Source of the DNA: Bryobacteraceae bacterium
Lineage (GTDB): Bacteria > Acidobacteriota > Terriglobia > Bryobacterales > Bryobacteraceae
Assembly (NCBI GenBank): GCA_030036985.1
Contig: JASHSD010000080.1
Location: 1 to 18,992 of the forward strand
Direction of reading: 5' to 3'
Length of the DNA: 18,992 bases
Part shown: piece by piece, positions 13,301-18,992 of the stretch
Position numbering within the stretch: position 1 is the first letter of the stretch
How the letters are laid out: each line of letters begins with the position of its first letter
Translations under genes and position numbers: made by a program
The notes under the pieces: generated by a model
Databases searched by the model: none
Told to the model about the DNA's origin: nothing
Seen by the model: only the letters and a program-made list of their open reading frames with translations

Positions 13301-14230
13301 CGCGTCGAGCGCGGCCGCCTGACCTTGGCGCCCACCAGGCTCGGACGCCGCGTCTTCGTGGGCAACAATGCCGTGGTTCCGGCGGGAACGGTCCTCAAAG
13401 ACGAATCGCTAATCGGCGTGCTGACGGTGGCGCCGGCGGTCTCGCCTCGGCGCGCGGCGTGGCTGGGTTCGCCTCCCGTTTTTCTTCCCAGGCGCGAGAG
13501 CAGCGCTGCGTTTTCGGAAAACCGCACGTTTCGCCCGTGCCGGAAAATGCAATGGGCGCGCGGATGTTTTGAGCTTCTTCGGGTAACGCTGCCGGGCACG
13601 GGATTCATCCTCGTCACCGTAGCAGTGCTCGATACGGCACTGAAGCTTTGGGACCGCGTGGGTCCGGCTGCAACGCTTCTCGTGTTACCCGCCGTCTTCG
13701 CCGCCTGTTGCACGGCCGCCATGCTCGTGGCGCCCGCGATCAAATGGATCGTGATGGGCCGCTATCGTCCGTTCGAGCGCCCTTTCTGGAGCGCCTTCGT
13801 CTGGAGACTGGAGTTCGTCAACGCGCTGTTCGAATTTCTGGCCGCGCCCATCGGCGTCGAAGCGCTGCGCGGCACACCGCTGTTGCCGTGGTACCTTCGC
13901 CTGTTCGGCGTGCGCGTCGGCCGGCAGGCATACATCGAGTCGACGGGCTTTCTCGAATTCGATCTGGTCGAAATCGGCGACCGGGCAATCCTGAACCGGG
14001 ACTGTATCCTGCAGACCCACCTCTTTGAAGACCGCGTCCTCAAGGCGTCCAACCTGTGCGTAGGCGAGGAGTGCGAGATCGGCGCGCGTTCGATCGTGCT
14101 GTACGACAGCGCCATGGAAGATCGTGCGCGTCTCGGGCCGCTTTCGCTGCTGATGAAAGGCGAATCGCTGCCGTCGGGTAAAGTTTGGACAGGCAGCCCG
14201 CTGAGCGCATGCAAAAGAGAGCCCCACTGA
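10364..14230 (+). CDS. Pls/PosA-family nonribosomal peptide synthetase (poly-amino-acid synthetase type)
   Basis: 1288 aa, probable inner-membrane enzyme. Adenylation domain about 25-490: A3 YTSGSTGRPKG (~157), NTYGPTETTV, LYRSGDLGR, catalytic lysine in PNGKLDR (K481). Carrier domain about 505-580 with phosphopantetheine serine in DLGGHSLLAAR (~S536). Then three homologous units (about 600-830, 835-1045, 1065-1280), each two membrane helices and a left-handed beta-helix-like part, e.g. GTPLLPFVYRLFGARVGDD and GTPLLPWYLRLFGVRVGRQ. This A-T-plus-three-membrane-repeats plan is that of epsilon-poly-L-lysine synthetase and relatives, which join one basic amino acid through its side-chain amine. 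My eye-aligned pocket code is D-L-E-S-I-G-T-V-I-K; Glu at the third position suits a cationic substrate. No thioesterase or classical condensation motif. Product unproven. ATG 10364 is the only ordinary start after an in-frame TGA. Confidence 0.9.
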   Translation: MAPIELEQTPERTGPPASILSVHRIFEAQAESRPDTAAVVYGLEAITYSDLDVRANRLARYLRRRGVRRGDKVAMMVPRSIDVYAAILGILKAGAAYVPVDPGYPPDRIAWILQDCGATSLTAGELEDRRNEIAAESPWPLLSTGEADSSDLCYVIYTSGSTGRPKGVMVEHRNAVHLIRAEGEIFGVRPRDRVYQGASLCFDLSVEEMWLAFHAGATLVAATPEMAQAGPDLSRLLAEHGITVLSCVPSALSMLEGDIPSLRLLILGGERCPPQLVARWARPGRRIVNTYGPTETTVIATYADLCPSKPVTIGRPVPGYEVYILDEELRPVAPGETGEICIGGAGVARGYVGLPDETRARFITIARSTRLYRSGDLGRMNHRGEIEFMGRADGQVKLRGLRIELGEIESALLRADGVRAAACALWESAQGQDRLVGYVVPRNGHIDAHRIASQIRQWLPDWMAPSLIEAVADLPRLPNGKLDRASLPAPRSRPNLKTRCMASTRTERRMLEVWSGLFQSRDISADDDFFLDLGGHSLLAARMVSEMRKDPAFASITMRDVYSCPTIAELASAIDSREATIETAAPAAEAVRDPHAGRRHFLAGVAQTVSLYFIFAVRGAQWMTPYLIYYLLAAHHSALSSATWALAGGFATLPLLLLTAIGAKWTMLGRIKPGVHPLWGAYYVRWWFVRTLIESLPLDRLGGTPLLPFVYRLFGARVGDDVHIATDLLAAFDLISIGAGASIDEGASMLGYTVENCNLAIGTISIGRNCFVGTGSVVSPNATMRDEARLEDLSLLPAGAEIPARETWAGSPPRRVAHLAGEPDPRPRRNRLHRAALIGLYAALVCGFPLIEVLAFLPGIFALRHSWLAAPLAGACFILAMTGLTVCAKWLLIGRARAGAYRAHSWFYIRNWIVEQLLALTIDAAGPLHATLFLKPWFRALGAKLGRFAEVSNASVTTPDLLDIGKDCTIADEVSLGAARVERGRLTLAPTRLGRRVFVGNNAVVPAGTVLKDESLIGVLTVAPAVSPRRAAWLGSPPVFLPRRESSAAFSENRTFRPCRKMQWARGCFELLRVTLPGTGFILVTVAVLDTALKLWDRVGPAATLLVLPAVFAACCTAAMLVAPAIKWIVMGRYRPFERPFWSAFVWRLEFVNALFEFLAAPIGVEALRGTPLLPWYLRLFGVRVGRQAYIESTGFLEFDLVEIGDRAILNRDCILQTHLFEDRVLKASNLCVGEECEIGARSIVLYDSAMEDRARLGPLSLLMKGESLPSGKVWTGSPLSACKREPH

Positions 14231-14889
14231 CATGGCTGGAGAACCGTCTTCTGCAACGTTACCTTCGCGGGCGCGGAATCGAGATCGGCGCGTTATGGCG
14301 GCGCTTTCCCACACCCGCGCAAACCCGGATCTGGTATGTGGATCGCTTCGACGGCGCCGCGCTCGACGATCATTATCCTGAGCTGCGCGGCAGAATTCTG
14401 CGCCCGGATCTTCTGGCCGAAGCCACCGAATTACCGGTAGCGCCGCGGAGTCTGGACTTCCTGATCGCGAGCCATGTTTTGGAGCACATGCCGTATCCGC
14501 TGCGGGCGCTTCGGACCTGGTACGACGCGCTCGCGCCCGGCGGAGCACTGTTGCTCAAAGTCCCGGACAAGCGCTACACGTTCGACGTCAAACGCGCGCG
14601 CACGCCGCTCGATCACTTGTTACGTGAAACGCACGATCAGCGCGAGCACTTCGAGGATTGGGTCGCGAACGTCGGGAATCGGTCCAGGGACTCTCCCGGT
14701 TTCGACGAAGCGGTGGACGACCTTATGCGCCGCAACTACAGCATCCATTTCCATGTGTGGATCGACGAAGACATCCGCGAAATTATCGAATTCACGCGCC
14801 GCGAGTGGCGTCTCGACTGGGCTCCCGTCGTTTTCTGGGGCGCGCACATCTGGCGCAAGGAAGTCACGGTCCTGTTGGCGCGAACCTGA
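14209..14889 (+). CDS. SAM-dependent methyltransferase, class I
   Basis: 226 aa. Motif I is GIEIGALWRRFPTP followed by WYVDRF, the form used by a branch of predicted methyltransferases often found among sugar-modifying genes. The central ASHVLEHMPYPLRALRTWYD and LAPGGALLLKVPDKRYTFD are motifs of the Methyltransf_11 fold. RETHDQREHFEDW and NYSIHFHVW complete the family pattern. The acceptor is unknown. ATG 14209 lies inside the end of the Pls-like gene (22-bp overlap, other frame), so the two are coupled, and a role on the poly-amino-acid product or its precursor is a reasonable guess. A TTG at 14185 would lengthen it by eight residues; no strong ribosome site favours either. Confidence 0.85.
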   Translation: MQKRAPLTWLENRLLQRYLRGRGIEIGALWRRFPTPAQTRIWYVDRFDGAALDDHYPELRGRILRPDLLAEATELPVAPRSLDFLIASHVLEHMPYPLRALRTWYDALAPGGALLLKVPDKRYTFDVKRARTPLDHLLRETHDQREHFEDWVANVGNRSRDSPGFDEAVDDLMRRNYSIHFHVWIDEDIREIIEFTRREWRLDWAPVVFWGAHIWRKEVTVLLART

Positions 14890-14894
14890 ATTCG

Positions 14895-14936
14895 GCGGAC
14901 AGGCTTCAGCCTGTGGTCACAGGCTAAAGTCTCCGC
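14895..14936. repeat. Paired palindromic repeat filling a convergent gap
   Basis: GCGGA/TCCGC (14895-14899 with 14932-14936) encloses ACAGGCT-tc-AGCCTGT (14899-14914). Alternatively AGCCTGTG-gt-CACAGGCT (14908-14925) forms a perfect 8-bp central hairpin. The element occupies almost all of the 46 bp between the convergent stops, so it probably ends transcription both ways. Its CT..AG cores resemble those of the 6406-6529 element. Confidence 0.6.
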
Positions 14937-15451
14937 TACCGGGAATCGAAACTGACCAGCGTGCCGCGTACGGGCGCGATCCAGGCCGGATCGATCTCCA
15001 CGGCCACGGAACGCTGCAGCAGCGTCAGCGATAAGACCAGCCTGGTCTTCTTTTCTTCCACCAGAATTCCCTCGATGCCGTTCAAAGGGCCTTCGCGCAT
15101 GCGCACCTTCGACCCCACTTTCGGGGTCGGCCAGGGCGTGGCTGCCAAGCCCGAACTGCACACAGCCTGCAGCGCCGCGATCTCGGCTTCATCCACCGGC
15201 TCCGGATTCTTCCCGAAGCTGACGATGGAGACGACACCGGGAGTCTTCAGGACCGTCTGGCGAATCTTGGGGTCGAAACGGCAAAACACATATCCGGGGA
15301 ACAGCGGATTTTCGATCTTCTTGATCCGATCCGACCAGCGGCGCCGGGAAATATAGAGCGGCAGGAAGTCCTCGAGGCCCGCGGCCCGCAGCAGCTGCGC
15401 GGTGGTCTTTTCCTTCCGCGGCGCGACCGTCAGCGCGAACCAGGCGCCCAT
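14936..15451 (-). CDS. UpxY-family transcription antiterminator (NusG paralogue)
   Basis: 171 aa. NGN domain: MGAWFALTVAPRKEKTTAQL, LEDFLPLYISRRRWSDR, NPLFPGYVFCRFDP, TPGVVSIVSFG, then PVDEAEIAALQAV. KOW domain: VGSKVRMREGPLNGIEGIL and LLQRSVAVEIDPAWI. Such specialised NusG paralogues bind RNA polymerase and help it read through long polysaccharide or secondary-metabolite operons. It is not the housekeeping nusG by context, since no rplK/secE are near. ATG 15451 lies 22 bp inside the end of the quinone oxidoreductase gene. Unusually, it is the last gene of its operon rather than the first, and it is convergent with the Pls-like synthetase gene, so its target operon is not evident. Confidence 0.88.
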   Translation of the reverse strand: MGAWFALTVAPRKEKTTAQLLRAAGLEDFLPLYISRRRWSDRIKKIENPLFPGYVFCRFDPKIRQTVLKTPGVVSIVSFGKNPEPVDEAEIAALQAVCSSGLAATPWPTPKVGSKVRMREGPLNGIEGILVEEKKTRLVLSLTLLQRSVAVEIDPAWIAPVRGTLVSFDSR

Positions 15452-16380
15452 AAAACAATCTTGCCAGACGTGGCTCGCCCTTCCAGTTCGCGATGCGCCC
15501 GCGCCGCTTCTTCCAGCGGATATTCGCGGTCGATTCGCAGCGTGATTTTGCCCTCGGCGATCCATCGAAACAGATCGCTCGATCGCCACGCCAGTTCCGC
15601 CGGATCGGCAATATGGCTGGCCAGCGAGGGACGAGCGAGATAGAGCGATCCTTTGGCGCTCAGGATTCTCGTATCGAATGGCGCCACCGGCCCGCTCGCC
15701 TGGCCGAAGTGCACCATCATCCCCCTCGACTTCAGGCAATCCAGCCCCTGCATGAACGTCGCCTGCCCCACTGAATCGTAGGCGACATCAACTCCCACGC
15801 TGTCCGTCAGGCGTTTCACTTCTTCCACCCAGTTTTGGCGATTATAGAGGATCGCGTCGGACGCGCCCGCCTCCTTCGCGATTTGGGCCTTCGCCTCGGT
15901 TCCTACCGTCGCGATCACGCGCGCGCCGAGCATGGTCGCCATCTGCACGATCAGCCGGCCGGTCCCGCCCGCCGCGGCGTGAACCAGCGCGATGTGATTC
16001 TTCTTCAGCGGGAACGTCGAATGCGTGAGGTAGTGCGCGGTCATGCCCTGCAGCATGGCGGCCGCGGCGGTTCGAAAATCGATTGCGTCGGGGATCTTCA
16101 CCAGCAGCTTCGTCGGTACGGCTGCATATTCGGCATACGATCCGCGCGCCATCGCCCAGGCGACGCGTTCGCCGTTTTCGAGCGTCCCCGCGCCTTCGGA
16201 GCCGAGGATGGTGGGCAGCGGAACCATGACCGATCCCCTGCGCTGGCTGATATCGGTGAAATTCACGCCGGAGGCGGCGAGTTTCACGAGCGCCTCGCCC
16301 GCGCCAGGCTGGGGCATCGGGCGATCGCCGTACTGCAGGACTTCGGGTCCGCCGGTTTCTTCGATGTAAACGGCTTTCAT
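15430..16380 (-). CDS. Zinc-free quinone oxidoreductase (MDR superfamily)
   Basis: 316 aa NADPH-dependent enzyme of the quinone-oxidoreductase branch of medium-chain dehydrogenases. N-terminal MKAVYIEETGGPEVLQYG, ASGVNFTDISQRRG, LGSEGAGTLENGERVAW, the nucleotide loop HAAAGGTGRLIVQMA (about 135-150), then YDSVGQATFMQGLDCL and LEGRATSGKIVLW at the end. The zinc-binding cysteines of alcohol dehydrogenases are missing, as expected. It reduces quinones or enoyl/enone compounds; the substrate is unknown. It starts 12 bp after the hydratase gene and overlaps the UpxY gene, so it belongs to the same operon. Next to a hydratase and a hydroxyacyl dehydrogenase it could act as an enoyl-thioester reductase. 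Confidence 0.92.
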   Translation of the reverse strand: MKAVYIEETGGPEVLQYGDRPMPQPGAGEALVKLAASGVNFTDISQRRGSVMVPLPTILGSEGAGTLENGERVAWAMARGSYAEYAAVPTKLLVKIPDAIDFRTAAAAMLQGMTAHYLTHSTFPLKKNHIALVHAAAGGTGRLIVQMATMLGARVIATVGTEAKAQIAKEAGASDAILYNRQNWVEEVKRLTDSVGVDVAYDSVGQATFMQGLDCLKSRGMMVHFGQASGPVAPFDTRILSAKGSLYLARPSLASHIADPAELAWRSSDLFRWIAEGKITLRIDREYPLEEAARAHRELEGRATSGKIVLWAPGSR

Positions 16381-16392
16381 GTTCAGCTCAGT

Positions 16393-17208
16393 TTAAACGA
16401 TTGCCGTCGCGGTCATCGCCAGCGCGCCGGCTTCGTTCTTCGCCCACAGCCGGATCGTTTTCCCGTCCCCTTCCGGTTTACCGCAAACGCGGAACGGCGC
16501 GGTATCGAAGAGCGGACTGACGGCGCGGAATTCGAATCGCTTCATCGGCTGCCGTACCAGACCTGCCAACAGCGTCGCGATCAGCGGTCCGTGCACGACC
16601 AGACCAGGATATCCCTCGATCTCCGTCGCATAGCGGCGGTCGTAGTGGATGCGATGGCCGTTAAACGTCAGCGCGGAATATCGAAACAACAACACGTCGT
16701 CGGGCCGGATGGTGCGCTCCCAGGCCGCATCAGTGGGCGCGGGTGTGGCCGTTCCCGCCGCTGCCGAATGATCGCGATAGACGATATCGTGCTCTTCCGT
16801 CAGCGCCACGCCTTGCGCATTCGAAATCTCGTGGCGAACGAGCACGAATACGAGCGGACCACTGCGGCCTTCCTTGAACCGCACATCCGCAATCCGCGAA
16901 GTGCGCGTGATGCTTTCGCCGATCCGCAGCGGATGCAGGAACTCGAGACGCCCCCCAGCCCACATGCGTCGCGGCAGCGGAACGGGAGGAAGGAACCCGC
17001 CGCGGCGCGGATGTCCGTCCGGCCCGAGCTCCGATTCCCGGTGAATCGGCAGGAAGTAAAGCCAATGCCAAAGCGGCGGCAGGGCATCGCGCGGCGCATC
17101 GATGTCGAGAGTCGCGGCAAGCGCGGCGATCGGGACAGGCGTTACCGTGTCCCGCAGCGTCTCGGTCTTGCCGATCCATTCGCGCAGATGGTCGATATCC
17201 AAATTCAT
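16393..17208 (-). CDS. MaoC/HTD2-like hydratase (FAS1-like dehydratase domain)
   Basis: 271 aa double-hotdog protein of the group containing mesaconyl-C4-CoA and itaconyl-CoA hydratases and mitochondrial HTD2. N-terminal half: GKTETLRDTVTP, PPLWHWLYFLPIHRESELG, RRMWAGGRLEFLHPLRIGE, SRIADVRFKEGRSGPLVFV. C-terminal half holds the hydratase signature FRYSALTFNGHRIHYD and EGYPGLVVHGPLIATLL. These enzymes add or remove water on short acyl-thioesters. ATG 17208 overlaps the SDR stop as ATGA (17208-17205), so I prefer it to ATG 17220. Neighbouring SDR and oxidoreductase genes point to a short-chain acyl-CoA or hydroxy-acid pathway. Confidence 0.85.
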   Translation of the reverse strand: MNLDIDHLREWIGKTETLRDTVTPVPIAALAATLDIDAPRDALPPLWHWLYFLPIHRESELGPDGHPRRGGFLPPVPLPRRMWAGGRLEFLHPLRIGESITRTSRIADVRFKEGRSGPLVFVLVRHEISNAQGVALTEEHDIVYRDHSAAAGTATPAPTDAAWERTIRPDDVLLFRYSALTFNGHRIHYDRRYATEIEGYPGLVVHGPLIATLLAGLVRQPMKRFEFRAVSPLFDTAPFRVCGKPEGDGKTIRLWAKNEAGALAMTATAIV

Positions 17209-17987
17209 GAGATGGACCATGCGCCTTCAATCGGCAGCGCGGCGCCGTTAATATCGCGGCTCGCGGGCCCGCAGAGAAAGAGCATAAATTTCGCCACGTC
17301 TTCCGCGGCGATGAAGCGGCCGCTCGGCTGTTTCCCCGCATGGAAACGGCGCTCGGCTTCTTCGCGCGAGAGATTTTGCTCGGCCATGGTTCGCCGGATG
17401 GCTTCGTCATGGACCCGCGTGAGGATCGAGCCTGGGCAGACCGTATTGCAGGTGATGTCGTGGTGCATCACCTCCAGCGCGACCGCGCGGGTCAGGCCGA
17501 TGAGCGCCGTCTTGCAGGTCACGTAGTTGACCCGATTGACCGCGCCGATCAGGCCGTAAATCGACGACACGTTGACGATGCGTCCCCACCCGCGCGCCTT
17601 CATGCCGGGCAGCGTCAGACGGATGGTGTGAAAAGCCGCGCTCAGATTCACCGCGATGCCCGCATCCCAGGCTTCGACCGGAAATTCCTCGACCGGCGCC
17701 GCATGCCGGACCACCGCGTTGTTGACCAGAACATCGACTCCGCCGAACGCCGCTTTGGCCTCGTGGATCATGCGCTCGATCTCCGCGGGATGGCGAAGAT
17801 CTGCGTTGCAATAGATCGCGCGCACCCGATGCGTTTCTTCGATCTCGCGGCGCGCTTTCTCAATCTCACCAGGTTCGGCAAATCCGCTCAGAACGATGTT
17901 GCATCCCGCCTCGGCGAACTGCTTCGCCGCCGCGAATCCCAGCCCTCCGACCGACCCGGTGATCAGAGCGCACTTGCCCCGCAGCAT
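17205..17987 (-). CDS. SDR oxidoreductase, 3-hydroxybutyrate-dehydrogenase-like
   Basis: 260 aa. The overall pattern follows bacterial 3-hydroxybutyrate dehydrogenase (BdhA): cofactor loop TGSVGGLG near residue 10, NIVLSGFAEPGEIEKAR, then APVEEFPVEAWDAGIAVN, SAAFHTIRLTLPGMKARGWG, catalytic NVSSIYG and NYVTCK, ITCNTVCPGSILT, and the closing INGAALPIEGAW. One oddity: the usual NNAG is NNAV. Substrate specificity is therefore tentative, as the family also reduces other beta-keto groups. ATG 17987 overlaps the stop of the serine hydrolase gene by one base (TGATG). A TTG lies one codon upstream. Confidence 0.85.
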   Translation of the reverse strand: MLRGKCALITGSVGGLGFAAAKQFAEAGCNIVLSGFAEPGEIEKARREIEETHRVRAIYCNADLRHPAEIERMIHEAKAAFGGVDVLVNNAVVRHAAPVEEFPVEAWDAGIAVNLSAAFHTIRLTLPGMKARGWGRIVNVSSIYGLIGAVNRVNYVTCKTALIGLTRAVALEVMHHDITCNTVCPGSILTRVHDEAIRRTMAEQNLSREEAERRFHAGKQPSGRFIAAEDVAKFMLFLCGPASRDINGAALPIEGAWSIS

Positions 17988-18992
17988 CAATTGACGATCG
18001 ATTGCATCACCAGATTTTCGAAGTCCCTCTGATCGGGAATCGTGGTCTGCGCCATCAATACGGCGACCACTTGTTCCTTCGGATCGACGAAGAAATACGT
18101 GCCGTAGACCCCGGACCAGCCGAACGTGCCGTCGTCGACCAGGCCTTCATAGGCCACATGGTCCTGCACCACGCGCATGCTGAGTCCGAACCCTTCGCCG
18201 AGGAAGCCGAGCGAATTACGGCCCGGCAGCGTATCCGGTACGTGCACGGAAGTCATCAGTTCCACGGTCTTCGGGCTGAGCAGGCGTTTGCCGTTCAGCA
18301 CGCCGCCGTTCGCCAGCATCACGCCGAGGGGCAGATAATCCGCGGCGGTGGTCATGATGCCCCCGGAGCCCATGAAGTAAACCTTGCTCGACATGCTGTT
18401 CTCGTTGGGATTTTTCGCCAGCTTGCCGTCGCGGCCGCGCTGATACACGGTGGCTGCGCGCGGCCACTTGTCGTCGGGAGGCCAGAACCACGCTTCCTCG
18501 ATGCCCAGCGGGTTAAAGATGCGTTCGCGGAAGAATTGATCGAGCGGCATTCCCGAGACAATCTCGACGATGCGGCCGAGCGTATCGAATCCCGCCTGCG
18601 GACTGTATTCCCAGCGCGTGCCCGGCTGGAATTCGAGCGGCGTCGAGCCGAGTCGCGGAATGTAGCTGGCGAGGTTTTCGTCCGGACGCCTGTTCAGCTT
18701 GCGCACTTCGCTGTTGCTCATGGGGCCGCTGGCGAGGCCGGAGACATGCGTCATGAGATCGCGGATCGTGATTTCGCGGTCAGCCGGAATGGTGTAGAAC
18801 TCCGGCGCCGCGCCGCGTCCGCCTGCGCCACGGCCGCCGCCTCCAAATCCGCCGCGGCCCCGAGGCGGCTCGGCGATCGCCACCTTCATATCCTTGAACT
18901 CGGGAATGTAGCGCGAGACGGGGTCGGTTAGGTGGATCTTTCCTTCTTCGATCATCATCATCACGGCGATGCCGGTGATGGGCTTCGTCATC
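17987..18992 (-). CDS. Serine hydrolase, class C beta-lactamase fold (5' end beyond the window)
   Basis: At least 334 residues; the N-terminus, probably with a signal peptide, is cut off at the right edge. The first visible residues MTKPITGIAVMMMIEEG belong to the SxxK motif: the catalytic serine would be the codon split by the window end, and the one visible base (G on this strand) fits TCG. Other family marks: IPEFKDMKV, LMTHVSGLASGP, the YxN-like WEYSPQAGFDTLGRIVEIV, FNPLGIEEAWF, and WSGVYGTYFFVDPKEQVVAV near the end. Residues 42-62 hold a Gly/Arg-rich insert (RGRGGFGGGGRGAGGRGAA). Members are esterases, peptidases or transesterases, not necessarily beta-lactamases. It is the first visible gene of the five-gene operon. 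Confidence 0.9.
   Translation of the reverse strand, partial: MTKPITGIAVMMMIEEGKIHLTDPVSRYIPEFKDMKVAIAEPPRGRGGFGGGGRGAGGRGAAPEFYTIPADREITIRDLMTHVSGLASGPMSNSEVRKLNRRPDENLASYIPRLGSTPLEFQPGTRWEYSPQAGFDTLGRIVEIVSGMPLDQFFRERIFNPLGIEEAWFWPPDDKWPRAATVYQRGRDGKLAKNPNENSMSSKVYFMGSGGIMTTAADYLPLGVMLANGGVLNGKRLLSPKTVELMTSVHVPDTLPGRNSLGFLGEGFGLSMRVVQDHVAYEGLVDDGTFGWSGVYGTYFFVDPKEQVVAVLMAQTTIPDQRDFENLVMQSIVN

Noticed and set aside
15835..17526. Plus-strand open frame of 563 codons
   Set aside because: Lies antisense over the oxidoreductase, hydratase and SDR genes, all with firm motifs; composition is that of a complementary GC-rich frame.
1..18992. CRISPR array, tRNA or rRNA genes
   Set aside because: No regularly spaced repeats, cloverleaf with a CCA-type end, or rRNA-like conserved stretches were seen by eye on either strand.

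Overview
This is a GC-rich bacterial window with the look of an Acidobacteriota chromosome, probably a Bryobacterales / Candidatus Solibacter-like lineage. The inference rests on gene content only: a secreted VWFA protein of the acidobacterial type, a NusG-paralogue of the UpxY type, a serine hydrolase with a Gly/Arg-rich insert, many DUF433/DUF5615 toxin-antitoxin units, and paired palindromic repeats between genes. No rRNA, tRNA or CRISPR array was seen.

Left part (1-3701). lipA (lipoyl synthase, minus) and a cytidylate-kinase-like gene (plus) diverge from a 60-bp promoter region. Around them lie four DUF433-type antitoxin loci, three with DUF5615/PIN-like partners. The first module (1-655) has an intact antitoxin and a toxin whose tail diverges. 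The other three antitoxins are broken: one by a perfect 10-bp tandem duplication, one reduced to two in-register fragments, one by an in-frame TGA. Of the other two toxins, one has a shifted tail and one an internal deletion. This is a graveyard of TA modules packed into about 1.3 kb between housekeeping genes.

Middle part (3698-9558). A minus-strand pair (SDR dehydrogenase, then glutamate formimidoyltransferase, TTGA overlap) diverges from the VWFA protein gene. Next come a 124-bp palindrome-bounded element that still encodes the signature of a REP-associated transposase (RAYT), a small signal-peptide protein ending in Pro-Pro-Pro, and a short SecA (701 aa, no C-terminal zinc tail). The Pro codons are CCTCCT, the exact complement of the secA Shine-Dalgarno AGGAGG 50 nt downstream. 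This layout resembles SecM-secA translational control and is the best candidate for an undescribed regulatory system here. A four-helix membrane protein follows.

Right part (9559-18992). A RelE/ParE-type toxin carries two compensating frameshifts, one of them a perfect 13-bp tandem duplication. Then comes a 1288-aa Pls/PosA-family synthetase (adenylation, carrier and three membrane-embedded repeats, the architecture of epsilon-poly-lysine synthetase), overlapped by a methyltransferase gene. These are convergent with a minus-strand five-gene operon whose genes overlap or nearly touch: serine hydrolase (cut by the window edge), 3-hydroxybutyrate-dehydrogenase-like SDR, MaoC-type hydratase, zinc-free quinone oxidoreductase, UpxY antiterminator. 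The 46-bp convergent gap is filled by a palindromic element.
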